49,578 nt of DNA from JBFEUI01 sp041547565 (GCA_041547565.1 JBFEUI010000004.1:1-49578), one strand, 5' to 3'; positions 1 through 8,844 are shown, counted from the stretch's first letter. Notes: a model not told the origin generated them from the letters alone. Numbers and translations: made by a program.

Positions 1-28
1 ACCCGACTTAGCAGGGTGGCGGCAGATT

Positions 29-2017
29 CTAGAACACCAGATTCATCATCACCATCGACACCGCCAAAAACAGCACCGTCATCACACCACCAGCGCGCAT
101 GAAATCGGGGACACGGTATCCGGCGGGCCCCATGATCAGGGCATTCACCTGGTGGGTGGGGATCAAAAATGAATTTGAAGTGGCGATGGCAACCGTCAGC
201 GCAAACACGGCCGGGTCGGCACCCACGCCTATCGCGATATTCACCGCCAGCGGCACTAGCAGCACGGTCGCACCCACGTTGGACATCACCAGCGTGAAGA
301 AGGTGGACAACACCGCAACGGCCGTCTGGATCACCCATATCGGCATGTGACCGACAACCGACAGGGTCTGTTCGGCGATCCATTTCGCCGTACCGGAAGT
401 CTCCACCGCCAGACCGAGCGGGATCAACGAGGCGAGCAAGAACACGGTTTTCCAACTCACCGCCTCGTAGGCCTCCTCGATGGATAGCACGCCGGAGAGC
501 ACCATGCCCATGGCGCCGGTCAGCAGCGCAATAGACAGGCGAATATCCGTGAACAACACCATGCACAGTGCAATGGTAAAAAACAGCAGTGCCCAGTTCA
601 GCTTGTGCGGTCGCAGTTCCTCGTGCGGATACTCGGAGGTCACCACCACAAAATTCCTGTCCTTCTCCAGGCGTGCCAGCGCATCCCAGGTGGTATGCAC
701 CACCATGGTGTCTCCCGCCACCAGCGGCATATCGCGTATTCCCTCACCCTCGCGCAGAGTCTCGCCCTCGCGGTGCAGTGCCACCATGGCGATGCCGTAA
801 GTTTTACGCATCCAGACATCCCGCGCCGATTTCCCAACAAGGCTTGAACCGGGTGGAATGACGATCTCGGCAATACCCGCCTTGGACGGTGACAACGAAT
901 CGGTAAAGGTCTCGATATCGTTGCGCAGTTCCAGTCCGAACTGACTGACAAACCGCTCCAGGTGCTCGGGCGCGGCAAGGATACCGAGCACCGTCCCCGC
1001 CTCGATACCCACGTCACGCGCCAGACTCCCCGGACCGACGCGCAAATCATCACTGCCGCGCAATGCCGCAATGATCCGAATGCAGCCACGGTGTTCGATG
1101 TCATCAAACATCTTTCCGATCAGCGTGCTGGAGGCGGGCACCTTCACCTCGTACAGACTGTAGTCGATACTGTAGACGTCATTGAAATACTGCATGGTTT
1201 CACCGCCGGCAGTACCACTTTCATCCCCCTTGGCGGCAGGCAGCACCAGGCGTCCCGCCAGCACAAAATAGACGATACCCGTGGCCACCAGCGCCAGGCC
1301 AATGGGTGTTACCGCAAACAGTGACCAGGTATCCATCTGCTGTGCCTGCGGCAGGGCCTTGTTGGAGGTCAGTATCAGGTCATTGAGCAGGATCAGGGGG
1401 CTGGATCCGACCATGGTTACTGTGCCCCCGAGTATCGCGCAGAAGCCCATCGGCATCAGCAGCCGTGACATAGGGATGCCGGAGCGTACAGAGATGCGCG
1501 AGACAACCGGGATAAACAGAGCGGCGGCACCGACATTCTGCATAAAGCTGGAGATGATACCGACAGTGCCGGAGATGATCGGAATAATACGCGTCTCACC
1601 CGAACCACCGGCATTCAGAATAAATGTGGCCACCTTGCCCATGATGCCGGTCTTGTCCAGACCGGCACCGATGATCATCACGGCAATAATAGAAACCACG
1701 GCATTACTGGCAAAGCCATCGAACAGGTGGCGGTTATCGACCAGCCCCTGCTCCAGCCCCATCACCGGTGCCAGCAGGCTGCTCAGCCCCAGCAACACCA
1801 TGACCGTCGCTGCCGCCACATCGACACCCACAACCTCAAAGGCAAACAGATAGATGGTCAGCGCCAGAATGGCACAGACCCAGGCGATCTCTATCGTGGG
1901 TACGATGGAGGCCATGTAGATTGCGGCCACAACAAACACTGCCGCCGCCATCCACTGCCTGGTATTTAACTTTCCGGTCTGCGGTATTACCTGTTCTTCA
2001 TCTGCGAGGGTGGTCAC
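29..2017 (-). CDS. SLC13-family permease with two RCK_C (TrkA-C) domains
   Basis: Predicted inner-membrane anion/carboxylate transporter of the SLC13 (DASS) family, 662 aa. Two hydrophobic halves flank a soluble insert. Residues about 22-260 are membrane, with SSFMQNVGAAA near 156-166 and VGSSP near 203-207. Two RCK_C-like regulatory domains lie at about 288-365 and 380-455. The second membrane half repeats the SNVG and TSNSFLIPTHQ signatures, as expected of inverted repeats. The start is GTG, preceded by GGAG at 7-base spacing. It is the last gene of usp-sulP-SLC13, 31 bases after sulP. Family members with central RCK_C domains are often annotated as sulfate or dicarboxylate permeases. The substrate cannot be read from sequence; the SulP neighbour suggests an inorganic or small organic anion. 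Confidence 0.9.
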   Translation of the reverse strand: MTTLADEEQVIPQTGKLNTRQWMAAAVFVVAAIYMASIVPTIEIAWVCAILALTIYLFAFEVVGVDVAAATVMVLLGLSSLLAPVMGLEQGLVDNRHLFDGFASNAVVSIIAVMIIGAGLDKTGIMGKVATFILNAGGSGETRIIPIISGTVGIISSFMQNVGAAALFIPVVSRISVRSGIPMSRLLMPMGFCAILGGTVTMVGSSPLILLNDLILTSNKALPQAQQMDTWSLFAVTPIGLALVATGIVYFVLAGRLVLPAAKGDESGTAGGETMQYFNDVYSIDYSLYEVKVPASSTLIGKMFDDIEHRGCIRIIAALRGSDDLRVGPGSLARDVGIEAGTVLGILAAPEHLERFVSQFGLELRNDIETFTDSLSPSKAGIAEIVIPPGSSLVGKSARDVWMRKTYGIAMVALHREGETLREGEGIRDMPLVAGDTMVVHTTWDALARLEKDRNFVVVTSEYPHEELRPHKLNWALLFFTIALCMVLFTDIRLSIALLTGAMGMVLSGVLSIEEAYEAVSWKTVFLLASLIPLGLAVETSGTAKWIAEQTLSVVGHMPIWVIQTAVAVLSTFFTLVMSNVGATVLLVPLAVNIAIGVGADPAVFALTVAIATSNSFLIPTHQVNALIMGPAGYRVPDFMRAGGVMTVLFLAVSMVMMNLVF

Positions 2018-2048
2018 TGTCCTACTCCTATAACTTGTTCAACTGCGG

Positions 2049-3830
2049 TTACTCATCCGTCCCTTTCACCGGCGTCTGCTTGCACTCAAGAAAAATCCGC
2101 TTCTCGCAGGTGCTGCAGATCGATTTGTCCAGCTTCTGATAGATGCCGCGGATGGCGGCGGTCTTTGACTGAAACACGTTGCGCGCACCGGTCACATCCA
2201 GGCAGCCATAGCGTTCCAGCGCATTCCACAGCCCCTGCTTCACATTGATGAGATAGAGGTCGCCACCTTCCGACTTGCGGCGTTTGGCCTCCGTTGCCAG
2301 GGCATCACCACCTTGCATGTCAACAAAGTTGATCCCCTGCGCGACAATGGCCATGTGCTTCTGCCCCGGACAACTGCTGCGGATCTTTTCGAACGTCTCC
2401 TGCACATGGTTTACCGAACCGAAAAACAGCGAACCGTCGATACGCAGCAGCTTCAACTGCGGACATTCGGACAACTCCTCATCGGAGGTAAAGGCGCGCT
2501 TGTAGGCCCTGGGATCGGGCGCCCGGGTGAGAATCCGGGGGCGTGAGACACGCTCCAGGTACAGCACCAGAGACAGCAGCACGCCGGCGAAGATCGCCAA
2601 TTCCAGTTCCAGGAACAGGGCCCCGAAGAAGGTCACCGCCAGTACCCCGGTCTCACGCTTGCTGCTTTTCAGGATGTGGGCCATCTCGTGAAAGTCGATC
2701 AGGCCCCAGGCAACCAGAAACAGGATCCCCGCCATTGCGGCATTGGGCAGATAGGCCGCCAGGGGCGCGATCATGATCACAATCCCCATCAACAGCACGC
2801 CTGCCAGCACAGCTGCCAGCGGTGTCCGTGCCCCGGCCTGGTAATTCAGCGCCGAACGGTTAAACGAGCCGGTTGCCACGTAGCCGGAGAAAAAAGATCC
2901 GACGATATTCGACAGCCCCTGGCCGATAAACTCCTGATTGCCGTTAATCCGCTGACCACTCTTTGCCGCCAACGAGCGGCCAATCGACACCGCCTCGGTC
3001 AGGGCAAACAGGCTGACAGCCAGTGCACCCGATGCCAGGTTACGGATTGTATCGAAGGAGAAATCAGGCGAAGAGAGCGGCGGGAGATGCCGTGGCAGCG
3101 CGCCGACCGTCTCTATACCGGTTTGCGCCTCACCAAGCCACTGGTTCAGCAGCCATGCCACCAGTGTACCGGTCAGCATGGCGACGATCATGTAGGGGAT
3201 TCTCGGCAACCACCTTTTTACCGCGACACCGCTGACCAGCGTGGCCACCGCCACGGCCGTTACCCAGGGATTGATATCACCCAATTGCTGGGAAAACTGA
3301 ATCAAAATGTCATGCAGGTGGCCACCGCGTGCGATCTCCACGCCGAAGAAATGCTTCAACTGCTTGGCCGCGATGAGTATCGCCGCACCGGCAGTAAAAC
3401 CCACTATGACCGAATGGGAAATAAAATTTACCAGGGCCCCCATCCTTGCCAACCCAAGGATCAGCTCGATGATACCCACCATGAAGGTAAGCGTAAGGGC
3501 GAGCGTCACGTAGTCGGCGGACCCTGGCTCGGCATAAACACTCAGTACCGAAAAGAGCACAATCGAAGCGGCAGTGGTCGGCCCTGAGACCAGATGGCGA
3601 GACGACCCAAACAGCGCAGCCACTATCGCCGGGACCATACCGGCGTATAACCCGTATTCCGGCGGCATGCCTGCGATGCTTGCAAAGGCGACGCCCTGGG
3701 GCAGCACCACAATGGCCCCGGTCAGTCCGGCCAGCAGATCAGCCCTGGCATCAAGGCGTTTGAGGGCAGGCAGCCACGACAGAAAAGGCAGTAACCACTG
3801 CCAGGAGTGCATTGTTGCAGAACGACTCAT
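2049..3830 (-). CDS. SulP-family inorganic anion transporter with C-terminal STAS domain
   Basis: SulP/SLC26 transporter, 593 aa. A membrane part of about 430 residues starts with the family signature LTGAIVVLPQGVAFASIAG and is followed by a STAS domain at about 460-560. Known SulP substrates include sulfate and bicarbonate. In the STAS loop the usual Asp-Ser-Ser-Gly is replaced by FVDMQGG, so the commonly phosphorylated serine is absent. The protein ends in a short cysteine cluster (CSTC, then a Cys eight residues on), which is unusual. I chose ATG at 3830 because GAGGGG lies about 6 bases upstream. An upstream in-frame GTG at 3845 overlaps the usp stop as GTGA and would add five residues. 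Sulfate export after sulfur oxidation and bicarbonate uptake are both plausible. Confidence 0.9.
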   Translation of the reverse strand: MSRSATMHSWQWLLPFLSWLPALKRLDARADLLAGLTGAIVVLPQGVAFASIAGMPPEYGLYAGMVPAIVAALFGSSRHLVSGPTTAASIVLFSVLSVYAEPGSADYVTLALTLTFMVGIIELILGLARMGALVNFISHSVIVGFTAGAAILIAAKQLKHFFGVEIARGGHLHDILIQFSQQLGDINPWVTAVAVATLVSGVAVKRWLPRIPYMIVAMLTGTLVAWLLNQWLGEAQTGIETVGALPRHLPPLSSPDFSFDTIRNLASGALAVSLFALTEAVSIGRSLAAKSGQRINGNQEFIGQGLSNIVGSFFSGYVATGSFNRSALNYQAGARTPLAAVLAGVLLMGIVIMIAPLAAYLPNAAMAGILFLVAWGLIDFHEMAHILKSSKRETGVLAVTFFGALFLELELAIFAGVLLSLVLYLERVSRPRILTRAPDPRAYKRAFTSDEELSECPQLKLLRIDGSLFFGSVNHVQETFEKIRSSCPGQKHMAIVAQGINFVDMQGGDALATEAKRRKSEGGDLYLINVKQGLWNALERYGCLDVTGARNVFQSKTAAIRGIYQKLDKSICSTCEKRIFLECKQTPVKGTDE

Positions 3831-3841
3831 TGTTGCCCCCC

Positions 3842-4420
3842 TCACACGGCCGGGGCATTGACAAGCTGTCCACCGACAACCCTTTCATCGATAAGGACGA
3901 CTGGCACGGGCAGTTTCCCGTCATTGACTGACTCTATTGTTTCAATCAGATGCTCAACACCCGCTTTGCCCTTCTGCACTACAACAAACGCCAGCGAGGG
4001 GTGCTTGTTGATGTAGTCCTCAAGTGCATCGTTGATGCTGCCCATAATCGTCACCAGTTGATAGGTGATGCGCTCCGAGCGCAGCTGGGCCTCCAGTTCC
4101 TTGCGCACCCGTCCCTTCACCTCGCAACAGACCAGCAGGTCCAGCTGCGCATCCAGTCGCCGACTCTGCTCAACGGCATACGCCAGTACCTCCTGCGACA
4201 CCTTCTTGTAGGCCAGCAGCGCGATCTTTTTTGTCTTTTTCTTCCCTGTCACCCCTGAGCCAACGTAGGGATAGGTGGTGTACATGTAGGGGGATTGCGC
4301 GGCCGCTTGCTCGTCCAGACAGCGCAGCTTCTCCCGTCTTGAGAGAAAATCTCCTGCATTTTGATAGGTCAGACCGGCCATGGCGCGTTTTAGATCACTT
4401 GCAATTTTCTTCACTCTCAT
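3842..4420 (-). CDS. Universal-stress-protein-like protein with N-terminal extension
   Basis: A 192-residue soluble protein. Residues about 63-185 have the alternating beta/alpha layout of a UspA fold (KKIALLAYKKVSQEVLAYA, then DLLVCC, then LAFVVVQKG). The usual G-2x-G-9x-G(S/T) ATP-binding signature is not evident, so it is probably a non-nucleotide-binding type. The first 60 residues are a basic, Tyr-rich leader with no recognised domain. The ATG at 4420 has AAGGAG only 2 bases away. An in-frame GTG at 4414 (codon 3) has the same AAGGAG at 8 bases and may be the real start. It is the first gene of the sigma-54-type operon leading into sulP and the SLC13 permease, so a regulatory or stress partner role for those transporters is inferred. 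Confidence 0.7.
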   Translation of the reverse strand: MRVKKIASDLKRAMAGLTYQNAGDFLSRREKLRCLDEQAAAQSPYMYTTYPYVGSGVTGKKKTKKIALLAYKKVSQEVLAYAVEQSRRLDAQLDLLVCCEVKGRVRKELEAQLRSERITYQLVTIMGSINDALEDYINKHPSLAFVVVQKGKAGVEHLIETIESVNDGKLPVPVVLIDERVVGGQLVNAPAV

Positions 4421-4450
4421 AACTCCTTACACATTTATTAGGTAAGGAAT

Positions 4451-4466
4451 CGCAAGTGTCATGCCA
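4451..4466 (-). promoter_or_regulatory. Sigma-54 promoter of the usp-sulP-SLC13 operon
   Basis: On the minus strand this reads TGGCATGACACTTGCG, matching the sigma-54 consensus TGGCACG-N4-TTGCW at all but two positions. It has the invariant GG and GC exactly 10 bases apart. The predicted transcription start is near 4440, giving a leader of about 20 bases before the usp-like gene. The neighbouring regulator gene encodes a GAYTGA-containing sigma-54 activator. Confidence 0.75.
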
Positions 4467-4528
4467 GCTTCGTAACTCTGTAACTTATTGATTTAACAAC
4501 GAGTTATGGCATCCCAACAGAGTGCGGT

Positions 4529-4545
4529 TGTTGCAACATGCAACA
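4529..4545. promoter_or_regulatory. Perfect 7-3-7 palindrome, candidate activator binding site
   Basis: TGTTGCAACATGCAACA is an exact inverted repeat (TGTTGCA, 3-base spacer ACA, TGCAACA). Its centre is about 97 bases upstream of the predicted start of the minus-strand sigma-54 promoter. That is the normal position for an enhancer bound by an NtrC-family dimer. Assignment to the adjacent regulator is inference. Confidence 0.6.
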
Positions 4546-4557
4546 CAAATTTTCTGT

Positions 4558-4573
4558 TGGCGTGAAACATGCC
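4558..4573 (+). promoter_or_regulatory. Weaker sigma-54-like promoter facing the histidine kinase gene
   Basis: TGGCGTGAAACATGCC keeps GG and GC 10 bases apart and matches TGGC and the following G, but the -12 element is ATGCC rather than TTGCW. It would start transcription near 4584, about 73 bases before the kinase start. It suggests autoregulation but is much weaker than the opposing promoter. Confidence 0.35.
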
Positions 4574-4613
4574 CACCAGGGTATTGCCACGCAGCTTTAA
4601 TTGGTGTTACTTT

Positions 4614-4641
4614 TTGCAACATTGTTTTGCAAACTGCAACA
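4614..4641. promoter_or_regulatory. Second cluster of TGCAACA half-sites
   Basis: Two more exact TGCAACA heptamers start at 4615 and 4635, 20 bases (about two helical turns) apart. An imperfect dyad, TGTTTTGCA followed by TGCAACA, spans 4623-4641. With the palindrome at 4529-4545 this makes four copies of one heptamer within 113 bases. The cluster sits in the kinase leader, where it could serve feedback control or be a remote enhancer for the opposite operon. Confidence 0.45.
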
Positions 4642-4656
4642 CAGGAGCCGGGCACC

Positions 4657-6120
4657 ATGTCGAGTATCCGTGGAAAGATCAGGGTCGCCTATACCAGCCT
4701 GGCTTTCATGGTGCTGCTGCTGTGCGGTATTGCGGTGTTTGACCTGCTCTATCTGGAAAGTCAGGTACAGGAGGGCGTAACCGTCTCGGAGTTGTACGAT
4801 GCGGTCTCGGAGATGCGCCGACAGGAAAAGAACCTGTTTCTCTACGACGACCGCAGCGCACTGCTGGAAGCCGAACGACTGGCCGCCAGCGCCCTGGAGC
4901 TGCTCAGTGCCAGGCAGGAGACGGTCATAACCATCGGCTCGGCAGAGGAGTTCACCCGCCTGCACCGGGCGCTGCAGCAATACCGCCAATTGCTCGCAGG
5001 CTGGCAAATGGGAGCCCCCGCCACACGGCTTGAATCCGCCATTCGCGACCAGGGCCACGGGATTTCAACCGCCGTCATTCGCTATACCCAGCAGGAGCGT
5101 GAGCTGCTGGCCGCCTCCGTACGCTGGTCACGCTGGTGGCTGCTCCTTTCCATCCTCATCATCGGTATTCTGGTCTATCTGGTGGGAAGACGGCTGTCGC
5201 ATGCCGTTGTCAGCCCGATACGCGAACTGGAATCACGCATGATGCCGATTGCAGAGGGACGCTTTGATCACCTCGAGGTCAACTCCCAGGACCGGGAATT
5301 CATTGCCTTCACCGAGGCCTTCAACCGCATGCTCAAGGAGCTTGAGAGTCGCCGCAAGCGCCTGCAACAATCCGAGAAACTGGCCTCACTCGGCACCCTG
5401 GTGGCGGGCGTGGCTCACGAACTCAACAACCCCCTGTCCAATATCTCCTCCTCCTGCCAGCTGCTGCTCGAAGAGCTCGATTCCGCCGAACCCGAACAGC
5501 TCAACCGCTGGCTCAAGCAGATCGACCAGGAGACCGACCGCGCCCGCAACATTGTGCTGGCCCTGCTCGAGTACGGGCGCCAGCGTGAACCGCAAAAAGA
5601 ACAGGTGCGGCTCACCGAGATCATCGACAAAACCCGTACCCTGGCCAGCAGTACGCTGCGCAAAAACAGTGCGCAACTGGAGGTCCAGCTGCCACAGACG
5701 CTCAGCCTGAGCGTCGACCCGCACCGCCTGCAACAGGTTTTCATCAACCTGCTGCGCAACGCGGTCGACTCCGGCGGCAAGGGCGTACGAATATCCATCA
5801 CCGCCAGTGCCTGTGGCGAACAGGCGGCACAGCTGCCCGATGACGCCGTTATCGTGGGTGAGCCGCTGTGCAACAGGGACAGTGAGGCGGCCATGACCGA
5901 GATCATCATTGACGATAACGGCCCCGGCATCCCCGCGGAGGTGCTGCCGCATATCTTCGAGCCGTTTTATACCACGCGTGAACCGGGGCATGGTATGGGG
6001 CTGGGCCTCTATATCATCCAGGAGATCATTCGTGAAAACGACGGTTGCATCGCCGTCGTCTCCCGCCCCGGCCGGGGCACCCGTATCATCCTGCGCCTGC
6101 CCTGCCATGAGGAGGATTAA
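4657..6120 (+). CDS. Membrane sensor histidine kinase (HAMP, HisKA, HATPase_c)
   Basis: Sensor kinase of 487 aa. Transmembrane helix 1 lies at about 12-33 and an extracytoplasmic mostly helical sensor region at about 35-165. Helix 2 (WLLLSILIIGILVYLVG) is near 170-187 and is followed by HAMP. The phosphoacceptor His254 sits in VAHELNNPLSNISSS. N-box NLLRNAVDSGG, G1 box DDNGPGIP and G2 motif GMGLGLYI are all present, so the kinase should be active. I chose ATG at 4657, with AGGAG 9 bases upstream. An open frame extends 45 codons further upstream, but it runs through the operator region and has no such site. The stop overlaps the next gene as TAATG. The signal is unknown; divergent orientation to the transporter operon suggests it senses the transported ion or redox/energy state. 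Confidence 0.92.
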   Translation: MSSIRGKIRVAYTSLAFMVLLLCGIAVFDLLYLESQVQEGVTVSELYDAVSEMRRQEKNLFLYDDRSALLEAERLAASALELLSARQETVITIGSAEEFTRLHRALQQYRQLLAGWQMGAPATRLESAIRDQGHGISTAVIRYTQQERELLAASVRWSRWWLLLSILIIGILVYLVGRRLSHAVVSPIRELESRMMPIAEGRFDHLEVNSQDREFIAFTEAFNRMLKELESRRKRLQQSEKLASLGTLVAGVAHELNNPLSNISSSCQLLLEELDSAEPEQLNRWLKQIDQETDRARNIVLALLEYGRQREPQKEQVRLTEIIDKTRTLASSTLRKNSAQLEVQLPQTLSLSVDPHRLQQVFINLLRNAVDSGGKGVRISITASACGEQAAQLPDDAVIVGEPLCNRDSEAAMTEIIIDDNGPGIPAEVLPHIFEPFYTTREPGHGMGLGLYIIQEIIRENDGCIAVVSRPGRGTRIILRLPCHEED

Positions 6121-7475
6121 TGGACGTTGAAACTCCCCTTCAGGGCAAGCTGTTGATCATTGACGATGAGGTTGTTGCAGTTGAGAACCTGACCCATGCC
6201 TTCACCAAAGCCGGCTACGAAGTCACCGCCCGTACCACCGGACCGGGCGGCATCGACGCCCTGATGAGTGGCAGTTTTGATGTGGTGCTGACGGACCTGC
6301 GCATGGAGCGGGCTGACGGCATGGACATACTGCGACGTGCGATCGAGCTCGACCCGGATATCGCCGTCATCATGATCACCGGCTACGCCACCATCGAATC
6401 GGCCATCGAGGCAACCAAGGCCGGTGCCTACCAGTATATCGCCAAACCCTTTCGCCTGGATGATGTGCGCACCATTGTTGCCAACGCCATGGAGCGGGTA
6501 CGCCTCAAACGGGAAAACCGCCAGCTGCGCAACCAGGTGCAAGAGCACGCCCAGGAGAGCAGGATCATCACCCAGGATGCGGCGATGCGCCGGCTGCTGG
6601 ACACAGCACGCCAGGCCGCCCTGTCCGACTCGAACGTATTCATTACCGGGGAAAGCGGCACCGGCAAGGAACTGCTTGCCCGCTATATACATGATCACAG
6701 CGAGCGCGGGGAGGCGGCATTCGTTGCCGTCAACTGCGGTGCACTGCAGGAGGACCTGCTGGCCAACGAACTGTTCGGCCATGAAAAGGGGGCCTACACG
6801 GGCGCTGTCGAGGCGCATGCCGGTCTCATCGAGGCGGCCGAAGGGGGCACCCTGTTTCTCGATGAAATCGCCGAGATGTCGCTGGCGATGCAGGTCAAGT
6901 TCCTGCGTGTGATTCAGGAGCGCGAGGTACAGCGGATCGGCAGCACGAAACCCATCTCCGTCGACGTCCGTTTTATCGCCGCCACCAACCGCGATCTGCG
7001 CAATGATGTCGCCTCGGGCCGCTTCCGCCAGGACCTCTACTATCGCCTGGATGTGGTGGCGCTGCACCTGCCGCCGCTGGCCGAACGCCGTGATGACATC
7101 CCGCTGCTGGCCTACTACTTTCTGAAAAAGATCGCACTGCGTATGGGACGCGAGGTTGAAGAGATATCATCCGATGCCATGGATATCCTGTGTGAACACG
7201 ACTATCCCGGCAACATCCGCGAACTGGAAAACCTGATTGAACGCGGCGTCGCCTTGGCGGACAGCCCAATGCTGACCGTCAAACAGCTGCCCCCCATTCT
7301 GGCGGAACGCTCGGTGCATGTGGTACGCAAGCGGGGTGAGAACCTGCCAACACTGGAACAACGCGAGCGCGAATACATCCAGTGGGTGTTGAATTATACC
7401 GGCGGCAACCGCAGCAAGGCCGCCGAAATACTGGGTATCGACCGCGTTTCACTGTGGCGCAAATTGAAAAAATAA
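6120..7475 (+). CDS. NtrC-family sigma-54-dependent response regulator
   Basis: Two-component activator, 451 aa. The receiver domain covers about 10-120, with acidic residues at IIDDE, phosphoacceptor Asp59 (VVLTDLRM) and Lys109 (YIAKPF). The AAA+ domain has Walker A GESGTGKE at 177-184, Walker B GGTLFLDE at 242-249, and GAYTGA at 224-229. GAYTGA is the accepted Tyr variant of the sigma-54-contacting loop GAFTGA. A Fis-type helix-turn-helix occupies about 420-450 (NRSKAAEILGIDRVSLWRKL). Its ATG overlaps the kinase stop (TAATG) with GGAGG just upstream, so the pair is translationally coupled. Its likely targets are the sigma-54 promoter and TGTTGCA/TGCAACA sites in the gap upstream of its partner kinase. 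Confidence 0.95.
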   Translation: MDVETPLQGKLLIIDDEVVAVENLTHAFTKAGYEVTARTTGPGGIDALMSGSFDVVLTDLRMERADGMDILRRAIELDPDIAVIMITGYATIESAIEATKAGAYQYIAKPFRLDDVRTIVANAMERVRLKRENRQLRNQVQEHAQESRIITQDAAMRRLLDTARQAALSDSNVFITGESGTGKELLARYIHDHSERGEAAFVAVNCGALQEDLLANELFGHEKGAYTGAVEAHAGLIEAAEGGTLFLDEIAEMSLAMQVKFLRVIQEREVQRIGSTKPISVDVRFIAATNRDLRNDVASGRFRQDLYYRLDVVALHLPPLAERRDDIPLLAYYFLKKIALRMGREVEEISSDAMDILCEHDYPGNIRELENLIERGVALADSPMLTVKQLPPILAERSVHVVRKRGENLPTLEQREREYIQWVLNYTGGNRSKAAEILGIDRVSLWRKLKK

Positions 7476-7476
7476 G

Positions 7477-7492
7477 TGAAGCGGGCGTTTCA
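7477..7492. repeat. Short dyad after the response regulator stop
   Basis: TGAAGCG, two bases, CGTTTCA form an inverted repeat with one G-T mismatch, starting 2 bases after the stop codon. It resembles one unit pair of the larger phased arrays of this window. There is no following T-run, so a terminator role is unproven. Confidence 0.4.
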
Positions 7493-7518
7493 TTGACAGA
7501 CCGTCCAGCCACCTCCCA

Positions 7519-8844
7519 TCACGCCTCGCTCACCTCGGGCAGGGTGGCACTATAGGTAGCCGCCAGCAGGGAGACGACACCGAGCAGCAACAGTACTGCC
7601 GTCACGCCCAGCCAGTCACCGAGCAGACCGATTAGACCGGCAAACAGCATCAACACGCCAATCAGGGTATTGGACACCGCCACGTAGGCGGCACGCTTGT
7701 CGCTGCCGGCCATGTCGACAAGGTAGACCTTGCGTCCCAGGCGCACGCCCCCGTGCATGACATTCAGCACCAGAAAGATCACCGCCATGCCCAGTTCGCC
7801 CGTGGCCCAGCCCCAGCCGAAAAACACCGCACTGGAGGTGAATAGGCCCAGCAGGCCCGCCCCCGTTGCCGCAATAGCCATCACACGACGGCTGGACCTG
7901 TCGCCCATGTAGCCCCAAAACGGTGCCGAGACGCTCGACGCCAGGCCGTTGGCAATGATCAGGCCGCCCAGTCCAAGCAGGCTGGTTTGCGCCTGCGACT
8001 GCGCCACAAGCACGTAGAACGGCGGCGCCAGGGCCACCGACAGCAGCAGGGCGCGTGCCAGCACAAAATGGCGGAACGGCACATCGCTGCTCAGGATGCG
8101 CAGTTGCTGCAAGGCCACGCTCAGGGCATTGCCGCCCCCCTCCGTGGCGCCGGGCTGCTCCTGGATCGCGGCGAAAAAGAGCGCCGCCAGCAGCCACAAC
8201 ACACCCCCGGTGATCAACAAGCCGGCGAACAGCCTCAGACCGGAGGTTTCCAGCCCGGCACTCCCCAGCCACAGGCCGACAGCCAGCACCGCCACACCCG
8301 ACAGGCTCGCACTCCAGCCCATCAACGCACCGCGACGGCTTTTCGAGACCGTCTTGCCCAGCACATCCTTGGCCGATACCGAACACAGGCCGCGGGCCAG
8401 GCTGAACAGCACCAGCATCGTCAGTATCACGATGCCGGCAGCGCTGCCGTCCAGCCCCACCGTGGCGGCCGCCATGCCGAACAGGCTGACTGCCGAGAGC
8501 AGCGCGCCGAGCAGCCACACCCACTTGCGGATCGGCATATGGCGCACCGCCGCCGCCACCAGCAACTGCGGCAGCAGCACACCGGCCTCGCGCACCGGAA
8601 CCAGAAAGCCGGTAAAGGCAGCCGGCACACCGAGCAGCCCGAACAGCCACGGTATCACCAGTTTGGCGCTGGCGATCTCATCGGCGACCTTGCCGAGAAG
8701 GTTGGCGAACAGGTAGGAGAAAAAGTTACGCGGCTGGTCACGGCAGGCAGACTCCGGGATATCCTTGCACACCCGTGCATCTTCATCACCCGTCACCCGG
8801 TTATAGAGCTGTTCCAGGCTGTCGTTTACTTTCCGTTTCAGCAT
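7519..8844 (-). CDS. Major facilitator superfamily transporter
   Basis: Integral membrane protein of 441 aa with about 12 hydrophobic segments after a roughly 45-residue soluble N-terminus. There is a cytoplasmic-loop motif of MFS type, DVLGKTVSKSRRGALMGW, between helices 4 and 5, and a second loop GYMGDRSSRRVM in the C-terminal half resembling MFS motif A. The substrate is not recognisable. It lies downstream of glmS in the same direction with an 87-base gap containing a possible glmS terminator, so it may be separately transcribed. It converges with the response regulator gene. Confidence 0.85.
   Translation of the reverse strand: MLKRKVNDSLEQLYNRVTGDEDARVCKDIPESACRDQPRNFFSYLFANLLGKVADEIASAKLVIPWLFGLLGVPAAFTGFLVPVREAGVLLPQLLVAAAVRHMPIRKWVWLLGALLSAVSLFGMAAATVGLDGSAAGIVILTMLVLFSLARGLCSVSAKDVLGKTVSKSRRGALMGWSASLSGVAVLAVGLWLGSAGLETSGLRLFAGLLITGGVLWLLAALFFAAIQEQPGATEGGGNALSVALQQLRILSSDVPFRHFVLARALLLSVALAPPFYVLVAQSQAQTSLLGLGGLIIANGLASSVSAPFWGYMGDRSSRRVMAIAATGAGLLGLFTSSAVFFGWGWATGELGMAVIFLVLNVMHGGVRLGRKVYLVDMAGSDKRAAYVAVSNTLIGVLMLFAGLIGLLGDWLGVTAVLLLLGVVSLLAATYSATLPEVSEA

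Noticed and set aside
4602..4618. Sigma-54 promoter TGGTGTTACTTTTTGCA toward the kinase
   Set aside because: GG and GC are 11 rather than 10 bases apart; the element at 4558-4573 has correct spacing.
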